Notes: a model not told the origin generated them from the letters alone. Positions 5,687 through 12,530 are shown, counted from the first letter of the stretch. The stretch is 12,610 nt of DNA from Methanobacteriota archaeon (GCA_023396065.1 JAEWXF010000016.1:1-12610), one strand, 5' to 3'. Numbers and translations: made by a program.

Positions 5687-6712
5687 ATGATTAAGGTCGC
5701 AGTCAACGGCTACGGAACCATTGGAAAACGTGTGGCCGATGCAGTATCCGCTCAGCCTGACATGGAAATCATTGGTGTGTCCAAGACAAAACCGGGCGCA
5801 GAGGCGTTTGTTGCAAAGGAACGGGGATATCCTCTCTATATCGCAGACCTCTCCAAAAAGGAAGCCTTCGAAAAAGCAGGCATTCCGGTTGCCGGCAGTG
5901 TCGAGGAGATGATTCAGAAGGCTGATGTTGTCGTGGACGCCACTCCCGGAGGTGTGGGTGAAGGAAACAAGCCTCTGTATGAGAAGTATGGGAAAAAAGC
6001 CATCTGGGAAGGCGGCGAGGATCATGAAGTGGCCGGGTTTTCCTTTAACTCCTCCTGTAACTATGCTGATGCGATTGGCAGACAGTATGCCCGTGTTGTT
6101 TCCTGCAATACAACCGGTTTATGCCGGATTATCCATCTTATCGATACGGCATTCGGTGTAAAAAAAGTCCGGGCTACTATGGTTCGTCGCGGCGGAGATC
6201 CGGGTGATATCAAACGCGGACCAATCGATGCAATCGTTTTAAATCCGGTTACCATTCCCTCCCATCACGGCCCGGATGTCCAGAGCGTGCTGCCGCACAT
6301 CAACATTGTAACCTCTGCGATGATTGTGCCGACAACCCTGATGCATATGCATTTCCTGAATATGGAACTGAAAAACCCGGCGACCAAAGAACAGGTCATC
6401 GGGCTGATACAGGCGCATTCCCGCCTCGGATTAATTGAAAAGAGTACCGGCATCACGAGTACGGCACAGCTGAAGGAGTACACAAGCGACCTCCTCCGTC
6501 CAAGAGGTGACCTCTGGGAAAACGGTATCTTCAGGGATTCCATCTCTGTTCTTGACGGAACCGATCTGTATTTGTTCCAGGCCATTCATCAGGAGGCCGA
6601 TGTTGTTGTTGAGACCGTTGACTGTATCCGGGCAATGGCGGGCGACGTCAAAACTGCTGCCGAGTCGATTGCGATCACCAATAAAGCGGTTGGCCTTACC
6701 GCCATCCGGTAA
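5687..6712 (+). CDS. gap: Type II glyceraldehyde-3-phosphate dehydrogenase (archaeal)
   Basis: This phosphorylating NAD(P)-dependent GAPDH interconverts glyceraldehyde-3-phosphate and 1,3-bisphosphoglycerate, mainly in the gluconeogenic direction in methanogens. The 341-residue product opens with the Rossmann dinucleotide motif VNGYGTIGKRVADA (residues 6-19). It also shows VVDATPGGVG near 84-93, the catalytic cysteine in VSCNTTGLCRI near 138-148, and RRGGDPGDIKRGP near 165-177. Length equals the type II family norm (about 335-345). I chose ATG 5687 because the protein then starts as other family members do (MIKVAVNGYGTIG) and a TATA box sits at the right distance. The frame is open further upstream, but that part has no homologous look and lies in the origin region. 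A T-run follows the stop. Confidence 0.95.
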   Translation: MIKVAVNGYGTIGKRVADAVSAQPDMEIIGVSKTKPGAEAFVAKERGYPLYIADLSKKEAFEKAGIPVAGSVEEMIQKADVVVDATPGGVGEGNKPLYEKYGKKAIWEGGEDHEVAGFSFNSSCNYADAIGRQYARVVSCNTTGLCRIIHLIDTAFGVKKVRATMVRRGGDPGDIKRGPIDAIVLNPVTIPSHHGPDVQSVLPHINIVTSAMIVPTTLMHMHFLNMELKNPATKEQVIGLIQAHSRLGLIEKSTGITSTAQLKEYTSDLLRPRGDLWENGIFRDSISVLDGTDLYLFQAIHQEADVVVETVDCIRAMAGDVKTAAESIAITNKAVGLTAIR

Positions 6713-6714
6713 TC

Positions 6715-6721
6715 TTTTTTT
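6715..6721 (+). terminator. Oligo-T tract after GAPDH
   Basis: Seven T lie between the GAPDH stop and the next start codon only nine bases later. In archaea this can end transcription, so some read-through or a separate promoter would be needed for the next gene. Confidence 0.35.
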
Positions 6722-7894
6722 ATGGAGTTCGACGAACTGACTCTCAGTCCTGACGGGACGCATCATCTCTACGGCGGCTGTCCGATCTATGAACACCGGT
6801 TCAGCCGGGTCGGACCGTTCCGGTTTCCGGGTCTTGCTGCGGCATCTGATGCCTCCGGAGCATTCCACATAAATTTCCTCGGTGAACCGGCGTACCCGGA
6901 ACGATATGTCTGGACCGGAAACTTTGCCGACGGCGTCGCTCCGGTCCGGAATGCGGCCGGCCGGTACTTCCACATTGATGAAGCCGGGAAATCTATCGGG
7001 TTTGATACCTACCGGTATGTGACGGAGTTTACCGAAGGGTCTGCGGTTGTCTATCACGATACGTTCGGGGCAACCCACATCACCACCGCGGGCGAGCTGC
7101 TGTACGGCGACTGGTACTATGATGCCCGGCCGTTTGCCAAAGGCCGTGCCCTCGTTCGGGATGAGGCCGGATGGCTGGCGATTGGTCCCGATGGAACCGA
7201 GCTGGAACGGACGGATGCGCCGGCTGATACCTTCCCGGTTTCCGGCACGGTCCGGTACCTCCCTCCGGACAATCCGATTCCCGGTGTTCTCAAAACCGTT
7301 CCCTGGGATGCGGCCGTGATTCTGATGCGGCATGGTGAACGCGAGCCGTTCATCAAAGGGCAGCCCGGTTCGACCAAAATTCTCACGGCGCGGGGTCGCC
7401 GGCAGTCACACGCTTTCGGCGCTGCGCTGCCGGATGTCCCCGTCCGGACGTACGCGAGTCCGATGGTTCGGTGTATGCAGACCGGGGAGGAAATTCTTGC
7501 CGGTGCCGGTGTCTCCGGGGAGACGGAAAAAAGTCTGATGCTCGGGACACCGAGTGCTTACGTTGCCGATGACGATATTGTCCGGGAGTTCTACGTGGTA
7601 AACCCGGTGAAGACTATGAGCCTTCGGTACGTCTGTGGCGAAGTTCTGCCCGGCCACTATCCGGTCACGGAAGGAACGCAGCGGATGTTTCATTTTGTGG
7701 CCGGAACACTTGCCGACGGAGAAATTTCCGTCTGCGTTACCCATGATGCATGGATCGTTCCGTTTGTCTCTGTTCTGACCGGCTACGACTTTACCCATGA
7801 CTGGCCGGGTTTTCTGGACGGCTGCATTCTGATCCGTCGCGGTGAGGCATACTTCCTCTGGTGGCGGGGAAGCGAGTATCCGCTCAAATTATAA
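6722..7894 (+). CDS. WG-repeat-like domain fused to a histidine phosphatase
   Basis: This is a 390-residue two-part protein. Residues about 15-160 consist of repeated units of the WG/KWG type, each with an aromatic-rich strand, a phrase like FADGVAPVRNAAGRYFHID or FAKGRALVRDEAGWLAIG, and a short linker (at least four units). Residues about 195-385 are a histidine-phosphatase (phosphoglycerate-mutase-like) domain: LMRHGERE with the RHG nucleophile motif at 203-205, SPMVRCMQTGEEI with the phosphate-binding Arg near 250, and VTHDAW with the second His at 341. The core residues look intact, so it is probably an active phosphatase; the substrate is unknown. No signal peptide or membrane segment is evident, so it should be cytosolic. 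It starts nine bases after GAPDH with no Shine-Dalgarno, so the start is uncertain. The link to GAPDH could be metabolic, but this is speculation. Confidence 0.8.
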   Translation: MEFDELTLSPDGTHHLYGGCPIYEHRFSRVGPFRFPGLAAASDASGAFHINFLGEPAYPERYVWTGNFADGVAPVRNAAGRYFHIDEAGKSIGFDTYRYVTEFTEGSAVVYHDTFGATHITTAGELLYGDWYYDARPFAKGRALVRDEAGWLAIGPDGTELERTDAPADTFPVSGTVRYLPPDNPIPGVLKTVPWDAAVILMRHGEREPFIKGQPGSTKILTARGRRQSHAFGAALPDVPVRTYASPMVRCMQTGEEILAGAGVSGETEKSLMLGTPSAYVADDDIVREFYVVNPVKTMSLRYVCGEVLPGHYPVTEGTQRMFHFVAGTLADGEISVCVTHDAWIVPFVSVLTGYDFTHDWPGFLDGCILIRRGEAYFLWWRGSEYPLKL

Positions 7895-7944
7895 CATTTT
7901 TCAGATTTTCAGGAAAATAACAGGGTTTTCCGTTCTCTCCCGAA

Positions 7945-7983
7945 AGGTTATAAAAATATACTTTAGAGTTACTTTTATAACCT
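7945..7983. promoter_or_regulatory. Promoter with perfect 11-bp inverted repeat upstream of PPOX gene 1
   Basis: aggttataaaa (7945-7955) and ttttataacct (7973-7983) are exact reverse complements separated by 17 bases. Each arm contains a TATA-like stretch, so the element could be an operator covering the TATA box, or two promoters facing opposite ways. Initiation from the left arm would fall near 7975-7985, giving a leader of about 70 nt. It is a strong candidate site for the neighbouring winged-helix protein. Confidence 0.6.
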
Positions 7984-8006
7984 ATTATGACGAATAGAGT
8001 AGCAGA

Positions 8007-8028
8007 ACATCCGGGACAGTCCGGATGT
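8007..8028 (+). promoter_or_regulatory. Leader hairpin upstream of PPOX gene 1
   Basis: acatccgg and ccggatgt form a perfect 8-bp stem around gacagt. It lies between the presumed transcription start and the ribosome site (ggag at 8038-8041). It could be an RNA structure or a second protein-binding palindrome. No T-run follows it, so it is not a terminator. Confidence 0.45.
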
Positions 8029-8051
8029 AACAACCACGGAGAACACACATC

Positions 8052-8459
8052 ATGACAAACGAAGTAATTGCATTTATGCAGAAAAACCAGGTCATGTACC
8101 TGGCCACCGTTGACAAAGCCGGCAATCCGAAGGTCCGCCCGTTCATGTACTACCTTGAACGCGATGGAAAACCGTACTTCTGCACCTCCAGCAAAAAACC
8201 GATGTACCGGGAGATGCAGGCTCATCCCAGAGTTGAGATCACCGTTGCGAATCCGGAGTTTGCCTGGCTTCGCATCTCTGCGACTGTTTCCTTCTCCAGG
8301 GACATGGCAATCAAACAGGAGATCATCGAAGCAAGTCCGATTGTAAAAAGCATCTATCAGACCGCCGAAAACCCGGACTTTGAGATCTTCACGATCATCA
8401 ACGGCACCGCAACCATCGCCGACTTCTCCGGCCAGCCGCCGAAGACGTACAGCATCTGA
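8052..8459 (+). CDS. PPOX-like FMN-binding split-barrel protein, copy 1
   Basis: This is a 135-residue protein of the pyridoxamine 5'-phosphate oxidase-like superfamily (small flavin-binding split barrels, often of unknown substrate). Typical features are YLATVDKAGNPKVRPF (residues 16-31), DGKPYFCTSSKKPMY near 37-51 and a C-terminal TATIADFSGQPPKTYSI. It is a clear paralogue of the protein at 9376-9789: both share the N-terminal EVI-x-F pattern, the KKPMY motif, the hydrophobic AWLRISA segment and PPKTY at the end. These proteins usually form cytosolic dimers that bind FMN or F420. The flavin and substrate here are not determined. ggag at 8038-8041, ten bases before the ATG, fixes the start. 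It carries the strong palindromic promoter of the cassette. Confidence 0.88.
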   Translation: MTNEVIAFMQKNQVMYLATVDKAGNPKVRPFMYYLERDGKPYFCTSSKKPMYREMQAHPRVEITVANPEFAWLRISATVSFSRDMAIKQEIIEASPIVKSIYQTAENPDFEIFTIINGTATIADFSGQPPKTYSI

Positions 8460-8555
8460 ATTTTTCTGCGGGACATCAGTCCCCTCTTTTCCTTCTCCCC
8501 ACGCAAACGCTTACAAGCAGTGAGGAGAAACTCTTACTACAGGATTATCCAATCA

Positions 8556-9290
8556 ATGACCGACATATCACCGGACGAAATCGCTGCACTCCGGGCTGAG
8601 ATTCAGGCCCTCAGAACCGAACTCCGCTGCCATACGGAACGGCCGGCCGTACCGGGACGGTCTGCGGCACTGGATGTGTTCCGGAAAAACTGTGCCGACG
8701 CGGTCATTACCGCAGAACTCGCCGGGGCAAAGGATGCCCTCGCTGCAAAAGCGGCAAACTGTCCGTATCAGGAGGACTGTCTTCCCTGCCTTGCGCGGAC
8801 ATTTGCACTGCTGCTTGAGAGTCTGCGGACCGGGACCCTCTCGGCAGAGGAACTGGCGAATATACGCCGCGAGTTTGAAACCGCACAGAAACAGTGCAGC
8901 TTTGACTCCTGCAGCGGCTGCCTGATCGAAGCGAACCGGCTGTTTGCCTCGCAGGTTCGGCTGCTCAAATCCGCCGGTGTGTATACCGGTGACGACAACG
9001 AACTCAGGATTCAGGAACTGTCCGACGAAGGCGTGACCGCCTGGATTGGTGAGCCGCTTTCCAATGTCATCCGGGTGAAAATTCTCAAGTCCCTGGCAAG
9101 CGAGCCGAAGTCTTTTGCCGATCTTGCAAAACTTACCGGACTTCGCGGCGGCAATCTGTTGTTCCACCTGGAAAAACTGCTTACCGCAGGCATTATTCTG
9201 CAGAAGGGAGAACGAAAAGAGTACACACTCACCTCCCGAGGATATGAACTCCTGGTTTCTGCTGCATCCCTGATGGAAAGGATCGGATAA
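8556..9290 (+). CDS. Cysteine-rich winged-helix (ArsR-like) regulator candidate
   Basis: The 244-residue product has an N-terminal helical stretch (residues about 8-24, heptad-like), a middle region with two compact cysteine clusters, and a C-terminal winged-helix domain (about 150-240). Cluster one is C-x5-C-x2-C (C69, C75, C78); cluster two is C-x4-C-x2-C (C114, C119, C122). C25 and C46 are additional. The winged helix contains VIRVKILKSLASEPKSFADL, TGLRGGNLLFHLEKL and the wing ILQKGERKEYTLTSRG, as in ArsR-like archaeal regulators. The clusters suggest Zn or Fe-S binding, hence redox or metal sensing; that is inference. The gene lies between two paralogous flavoprotein genes. I chose ATG 8556 over GTG 8520 because MTDISPDEIAAL looks like a natural start, but no clear Shine-Dalgarno precedes it. 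I do not recognise a named family. Confidence 0.75.
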   Translation: MTDISPDEIAALRAEIQALRTELRCHTERPAVPGRSAALDVFRKNCADAVITAELAGAKDALAAKAANCPYQEDCLPCLARTFALLLESLRTGTLSAEELANIRREFETAQKQCSFDSCSGCLIEANRLFASQVRLLKSAGVYTGDDNELRIQELSDEGVTAWIGEPLSNVIRVKILKSLASEPKSFADLAKLTGLRGGNLLFHLEKLLTAGIILQKGERKEYTLTSRGYELLVSAASLMERIG

Positions 9291-9315
9291 ATTCATTTTT
9301 GTCACCATCCGGAGC

Positions 9316-9323
9316 ATTATATT
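9316..9323 (+). promoter_or_regulatory. TATA box of PPOX gene 2
   Basis: attatatt lies about 55 bases before ATG 9376. Initiation near 9343-9348 leaves a leader of about 30 nt carrying ggag at 9362-9365. The downstream PPOX copy therefore seems to have its own promoter. Confidence 0.45.
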
Positions 9324-9375
9324 CCATCCCGTCGACAGAATAGGTAAGGCAGAAATGCCTTGGAGAATACCATCC

Positions 9376-9789
9376 ATGTCCTCGGAAGTCATCAAATTTC
9401 TCAAGAAAAATCCCCTCACGTATTTCGCAACGGTCGATAAAGACGGCAATCCCCATGTCCGTCCGATTCTGTTTGTACTGGAAAATGAGGGCAGACCCTA
9501 CTTTGCCACGACTAATAAAAAACCGATGTACGTTCAGATCAAAGCCCATCCGAACGTTGAGATTGCCAGCGTAGACCTTGAAAAGAAAGCATGGCTCCGC
9601 ATCTCGGCGAAGGTTATTTTTACGGACGATGAAAGCATCAAAAACGATGTGTATCAGGCACATCCGTTTATGAAGGAGTTTTTCAAATCGTTTGAAGATC
9701 CAAGCTTTGAGGTCTTTACGCTTACCGGGACCGCCGTCATTACCGGATGCAAAAAGCAGCCGCCCAAGACGTACACTCTGGAAGGGTAA
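9376..9789 (+). CDS. PPOX-like FMN-binding split-barrel protein, copy 2
   Basis: This is a 137-residue paralogue of the protein at 8052-8459. It begins MSSEVIKFLKKNPLTYFATV, then shows DGNPHVRPILFVLENEGRPYF, KKPMYVQIKAHPNVEI, KAWLRISAKVIF and the terminal QPPKTYTLEG. The start is set at 9376, not at the in-frame ATG 9355: tggagaa lies ten bases upstream, exactly the spacing seen before copy 1, and the protein then aligns with copy 1 from residue 1. The fold is a split barrel that normally binds FMN as a dimer; the substrate is unknown. Divergence between the copies is moderate, so the duplication is probably not recent and the two may bind different ligands. Confidence 0.88.
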   Translation: MSSEVIKFLKKNPLTYFATVDKDGNPHVRPILFVLENEGRPYFATTNKKPMYVQIKAHPNVEIASVDLEKKAWLRISAKVIFTDDESIKNDVYQAHPFMKEFFKSFEDPSFEVFTLTGTAVITGCKKQPPKTYTLEG

Positions 9790-9804
9790 ATTCCAAACGC
9801 CCCC

Positions 9805-9816
9805 TCTCTTTTTCCG
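9805..9816 (+). terminator. Pyrimidine/oligo-T terminator after PPOX gene 2
   Basis: ctctctttttcc shortly after the stop at 9789 is a plausible archaeal oligo-T terminator before the separately promoted TyrRS gene. Confidence 0.4.
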
Positions 9817-9841
9817 ACCTGTCTACCGCGTAATCACACAT

Positions 9842-9849
9842 CCTTTATC
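9842..9849 (+). promoter_or_regulatory. TATA box of tyrS
   Basis: cctttatctg lies about 30 bases before ATG 9876, giving a nearly leaderless transcript. This favours ATG 9876 over the in-frame GTG at 9855. Confidence 0.45.
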
Positions 9850-9875
9850 TGATTGTGCCTCCAACAAGTTACCGT

Positions 9876-10829
9876 ATGGACGCATATGAACTCGTCACCC
9901 GTAACACGGCGGAGATTGTCACTGAAGACGAACTCCGGCAGTTGTTGAACAAACCAACAAAGCGGGTCTATACCGGGTATGAACCCAGCGGCGAGATTCA
10001 CCTCGGTCACCTGGTGACCATCAATAAACTGATGGATATGAAAGCAGCAGGGTTTGACGTTGTGGTCTTGATCGCCAACCTGCATGCGTATCTGAACCGG
10101 AAAGGAACGTTTGAACAGATCAGGGAACTCGCCGAGTACAATAAGGCATGTATCGAGGCGGTCGGCCTGAAAGGAGCTGAGTTTGTTCTGGGGACGGATG
10201 TGCAGCTTACGCCGAAGTATCAGACGGAGGTGTTAACCCTCTGTCAGGAGATTACCCTCAATCGTGCGACCCGCAGTATGGATGAGGTCGGCCGGGCTAT
10301 GGATAATCCGATGGTCTCGCAGATGGTGTATCCGGTTATGCAGGTCGTTGATATTCCGACCCTCGGTGTCGATGCGGCGGTCGGCGGTATTGATCAGCGT
10401 AAGATTCACATGCTGGCCCGCGAGCATCTGCCGACCCTCGGCTACAAGCCGCCGGTCTGTATCCACACGCCGATTGTGAACGGTCTGGACGGTCAGAAGA
10501 TGTCCTCTTCGAAAGGAAATGTTGTCTCGGTCGCGGACTCTCCAGAAGACATTCAGAAGAAGATGAAGAAGGCCTTCTGTCCTCCGGAGGTCGAAGGAAA
10601 CCCGATCCTGCAGGTGTTCCGGTACAATATTTTCCCCCGGATGTCCGAGGTGGTGATCCGCAGGCCTGAGAAGTTCGGCGGGAACGCGGAGTACCAGAGT
10701 TATGCGGAGCTGGAGGCCGCATACGCAGACGGTAAGATTCATCCGATGGATCTGAAGGCCGCCTGCGGGGTTTCTCTGACAGAGCTGCTCGCGGATGCGT
10801 ACGAGTACGTGCAGAGCTACAAAAACTGA
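9876..10829 (+). CDS. tyrS: Tyrosyl-tRNA synthetase (archaeal/eukaryotic type)
   Basis: This cytosolic class Ic aminoacyl-tRNA synthetase charges tRNA-Tyr. The 317-residue product shows the class I signature EPSGEIHLGH (36-45, HIGH-like) and the second signature KMSSSKGN (208-215). Tyrosine-pocket residues known from the Methanocaldococcus jannaschii enzyme are visible: Tyr32, Tyr152, Gln156 and Asp159 (in YPVMQVVD). Also present are GIDQRKIHMLARE and the C-terminal RRPEKFGG and HPMDLK segments. Length is slightly above the M. jannaschii enzyme (306). ATG 9876 gives an N-terminus (MDAYELVTRNTAEI) that matches relatives. It converges with the ATPase gene, whose 3' end is 18 bases away. Confidence 0.97.
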   Translation: MDAYELVTRNTAEIVTEDELRQLLNKPTKRVYTGYEPSGEIHLGHLVTINKLMDMKAAGFDVVVLIANLHAYLNRKGTFEQIRELAEYNKACIEAVGLKGAEFVLGTDVQLTPKYQTEVLTLCQEITLNRATRSMDEVGRAMDNPMVSQMVYPVMQVVDIPTLGVDAAVGGIDQRKIHMLAREHLPTLGYKPPVCIHTPIVNGLDGQKMSSSKGNVVSVADSPEDIQKKMKKAFCPPEVEGNPILQVFRYNIFPRMSEVVIRRPEKFGGNAEYQSYAELEAAYADGKIHPMDLKAACGVSLTELLADAYEYVQSYKN

Positions 10830-10835
10830 ACGGGT

Positions 10836-10867
10836 TCCCGGGAAGTTTCATTTTTTTTGTTCCGGGA
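10836..10867 (+). terminator. Terminator region between tyrS and the convergent ATPase gene
   Basis: The palindrome ttcccgggaa (10836-10845) is followed by a run of eight T (10851-10858) and then ttccggg, which can also pair back with cccggga. The T-run gives an archaeal-style stop for tyrS and at the same time encodes the last lysines of the ATPase on the other strand. Confidence 0.5.
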
Positions 10868-12164
10868 TTTCCTGAGGCATGAGCAGCCATCTCCAGAGAG
10901 GAACTGCTGTTATTCCGTCATCCAGCTGCATTGATACATCTTCGGTCAGCAGAATTTTTCTGGTTTTCACCTCCGGATACAGGTTGGTAAACTCAGCAAA
11001 ACCTTTTTGTTCCCGTTCCGGAATCTGGCTTGCGTAGCATACATTCAGCAGCATCAGCGGAAGGCCCGGTTTTTGCACCACAAAGTCAATCTCATTTGTC
11101 TCTTTCCAGTACTGCGGCGTGTATCCTCTGCGCAGCAGTTCGATACAGACAAGGTTTTCCACGAGTCGTCCGATATCCTTTGAGAACACAAAACCGGCTG
11201 CCGACCGCAGACCATTATCCGCAAGGTATATCTTTCGCGGGGCAACCAGCTGTTTTTTGTACGAGTAGGAAAATTTTGTGGCGATATAGAGAAGGTATCC
11301 ATCCACAGCGTAGGAGAGGTAATCCTGTATTCGTACCGGGTCTGTTTTGAAAAGCTGTGCCAGACTGCGGAACGTGTGCGGGGCTGCAATATTGGTGATA
11401 AGATACTTCATGAGTTCGAGCATCAGGCTTTGGTTTCTGACATCATGGGAGGCGATCACGTCCCGATAGAGGATGCTGTCATAGTATGCTTTGAGATAGT
11501 CCTGCCGGATTTCCTCCTGTTCAATGGTTGTTATGGCCGGAAAGCCGCCGTTTTGGATGTAGGTATTGAGATGCCCGATCAGTTCATATTTTTTTGTCAG
11601 CATGTCGATCTCTGTTTCCGGGATGTTCATGCCCCGAAAGGTCAGGTACTCGCGAAAACTCAGCGGGTACACGTGAACCGGAAGGAACCTTCCGGTCAGA
11701 TAGGTTCCGGATTGTGACTCGAGGATGTGGGAGGTTGATCCTGAGATGATGATATGATATCGTCCGGTATCGTACAGATTTTTGAGTGCCCGGGAAAAAT
11801 CGGGGATCTCCTGAACTTCGTCAAAAAAAAGCCAGAGGTCCTCTGTGGTTCCGGTAAGTTTCTGGAATGCATCCAGTACTGCAGGGAAGGGGTCGTTTCG
11901 ATCCCGGATACTGCTGCTGTCACAGGGGAGGAAGAGGATGTGTTGTGGATCTACTGACTCTGTTTCTATTAAGTGGCGGATGGTCTGATGCATCAGGGTG
12001 GTTTTTCCGGAGCGCCTGACTCCTCCGATAATGACAATTTCCCGGGTGTTTTTGAGGTATCCCAGAATCTTTCGAAGATAATCGGGACGGAGGATCCCGG
12101 TTTCGGGTTTGTTTCCCGTCCACCAGGGATTCTGCGTCACCAGATGCTGTTTGAGATCTTCCAT
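10848..12164 (-). CDS. AAA_14/DUF4143 family ATPase
   Basis: This is a 438-residue ATPase of a family common in archaea and many bacteria whose cellular role is not established. Walker A is GGVRRSGKTT (47-56) and Walker B LWLFFDEVQE (110-119). The sensor-like segment YHIIISGSTSHIL (136-148) and LTGRFLPVHVYPLSFREYL (156-174) are family hallmarks. The DUF4143 region (about 200-420) ends in a restriction-endonuclease-like fold: E336 (VENLVCIELLRRGY) and NEIDFVVQ (357-364). The last strand reads LLNVCYA, without the E-x-K seen in nuclease-active folds, so the nuclease site is probably inactive. The gene stands alone, on the strand opposite to its neighbours, with its own promoter. Such genes are often spread by duplication or horizontal transfer. 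Confidence 0.9.
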   Translation of the reverse strand: MEDLKQHLVTQNPWWTGNKPETGILRPDYLRKILGYLKNTREIVIIGGVRRSGKTTLMHQTIRHLIETESVDPQHILFLPCDSSSIRDRNDPFPAVLDAFQKLTGTTEDLWLFFDEVQEIPDFSRALKNLYDTGRYHIIISGSTSHILESQSGTYLTGRFLPVHVYPLSFREYLTFRGMNIPETEIDMLTKKYELIGHLNTYIQNGGFPAITTIEQEEIRQDYLKAYYDSILYRDVIASHDVRNQSLMLELMKYLITNIAAPHTFRSLAQLFKTDPVRIQDYLSYAVDGYLLYIATKFSYSYKKQLVAPRKIYLADNGLRSAAGFVFSKDIGRLVENLVCIELLRRGYTPQYWKETNEIDFVVQKPGLPLMLLNVCYASQIPEREQKGFAEFTNLYPEVKTRKILLTEDVSMQLDDGITAVPLWRWLLMPQEIPEQKK

Positions 12165-12189
12165 CGTACGCTATTCTTTGTCTGCGTAC

Positions 12190-12197
12190 TTTATATT
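12190..12197 (-). promoter_or_regulatory. TATA box of the ATPase gene
   Basis: The minus strand reads aagaatataaag here, about 26-33 bases before ATG 12164. That predicts a leaderless or nearly leaderless mRNA, and no Shine-Dalgarno is seen before the ATG. Confidence 0.55.
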
Positions 12198-12207
12198 CTT
12201 TGGTAAG

Positions 12208-12229
12208 GTGATGGTGTATACACCAGCAC
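12208..12229. promoter_or_regulatory. Palindromic operator candidate 1 upstream of the ATPase gene
   Basis: tggtgtatacacca (12212-12225) is a perfect 14-bp palindrome. Allowing one mismatch it extends to 22 bp (gtg...cac). It abuts the BRE/TATA region of the ATPase promoter, the usual place for an archaeal regulator. The half-site ggtgta recurs in the second element. Confidence 0.6.
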
Positions 12230-12239
12230 TTTCTGGAAA

Positions 12240-12265
12240 AAGTGATGGTGTATGTACCATCACTT
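12240..12265. promoter_or_regulatory. Palindromic operator candidate 2 upstream of the ATPase gene
   Basis: aagtgatggt and accatcactt are perfect 10-bp inverted arms around gtatgt. The 11-mer gtgatggtgta starts both this element (12242) and element 1 (12208), 34 bases apart, so the two are related sites for one dimeric factor on similar helix faces. Confidence 0.6.
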
Positions 12266-12366
12266 CTTCTCTGCCCTGTTTTGTGTTTTTCGCTCTCCGG
12301 TTCCTGTGAGTGAGGAGATATTCTGCGTTTCACCCTGAGTTTGACATCCTGATGAAAAGGGTTCCC

Positions 12367-12401
12367 GGGCATTCGCGGTTAATTCCTGACTTTGCCACTA
12401 G
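12367..12401. repeat. Right-hand repeat module matching the left end of the window
   Basis: 12367-12385 repeats 320-338 with one mismatch in the same orientation. It runs directly into 12385-12401, which matches 380-396 as reverse complement with one mismatch. At the left end these two parts are about 40 bases apart, so the second part is inverted and moved relative to the first. Confidence 0.55.
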
Positions 12402-12416
12402 ATTCATTTTCCCCTA

Positions 12417-12449
12417 TCAGCGCATCCGCTGACATCATAGACATTTTTT
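12417..12449 (+). terminator. Hairpin followed by a T-run
   Basis: tcagcg and cgctga pair around a catc loop (12417-12432), with six T at 12444-12449. It has the form of a terminator on the plus strand, yet no plus-strand gene ends nearby, so it may belong to repeat debris. The remaining bases of the 12265-12500 gap show nothing else recognisable. Confidence 0.3.
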
Positions 12450-12530
12450 GGAATTTTAGAATTTGACAGATACCTCAAAATCAACCTGTCACTCCGGGAA
12501 ACACAAAGGTGTCTGATAATACTTTTTTCG

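Noticed and set aside
6431..7333. Minus-strand open frame of 300 codons opposite GAPDH and the WG-repeat protein
   Set aside because: It spans two clearly coding plus-strand genes and has a low-complexity Arg/Gly/Pro-rich product without motifs.
8520..8555. Upstream GTG start of the winged-helix protein
   Set aside because: The 12 extra residues (MRRNSYYRIIQS) look unrelated to the acidic, helical N-terminus, and the preceding bases give no ribosome site; kept as a less likely alternative.
12351..12389. Possible C/D-box guide RNA (tgatga ... ctga)
   Set aside because: Only single C and D boxes 30 bases apart are present, with no D'/C' pair or flanking stem, so chance is the better explanation.
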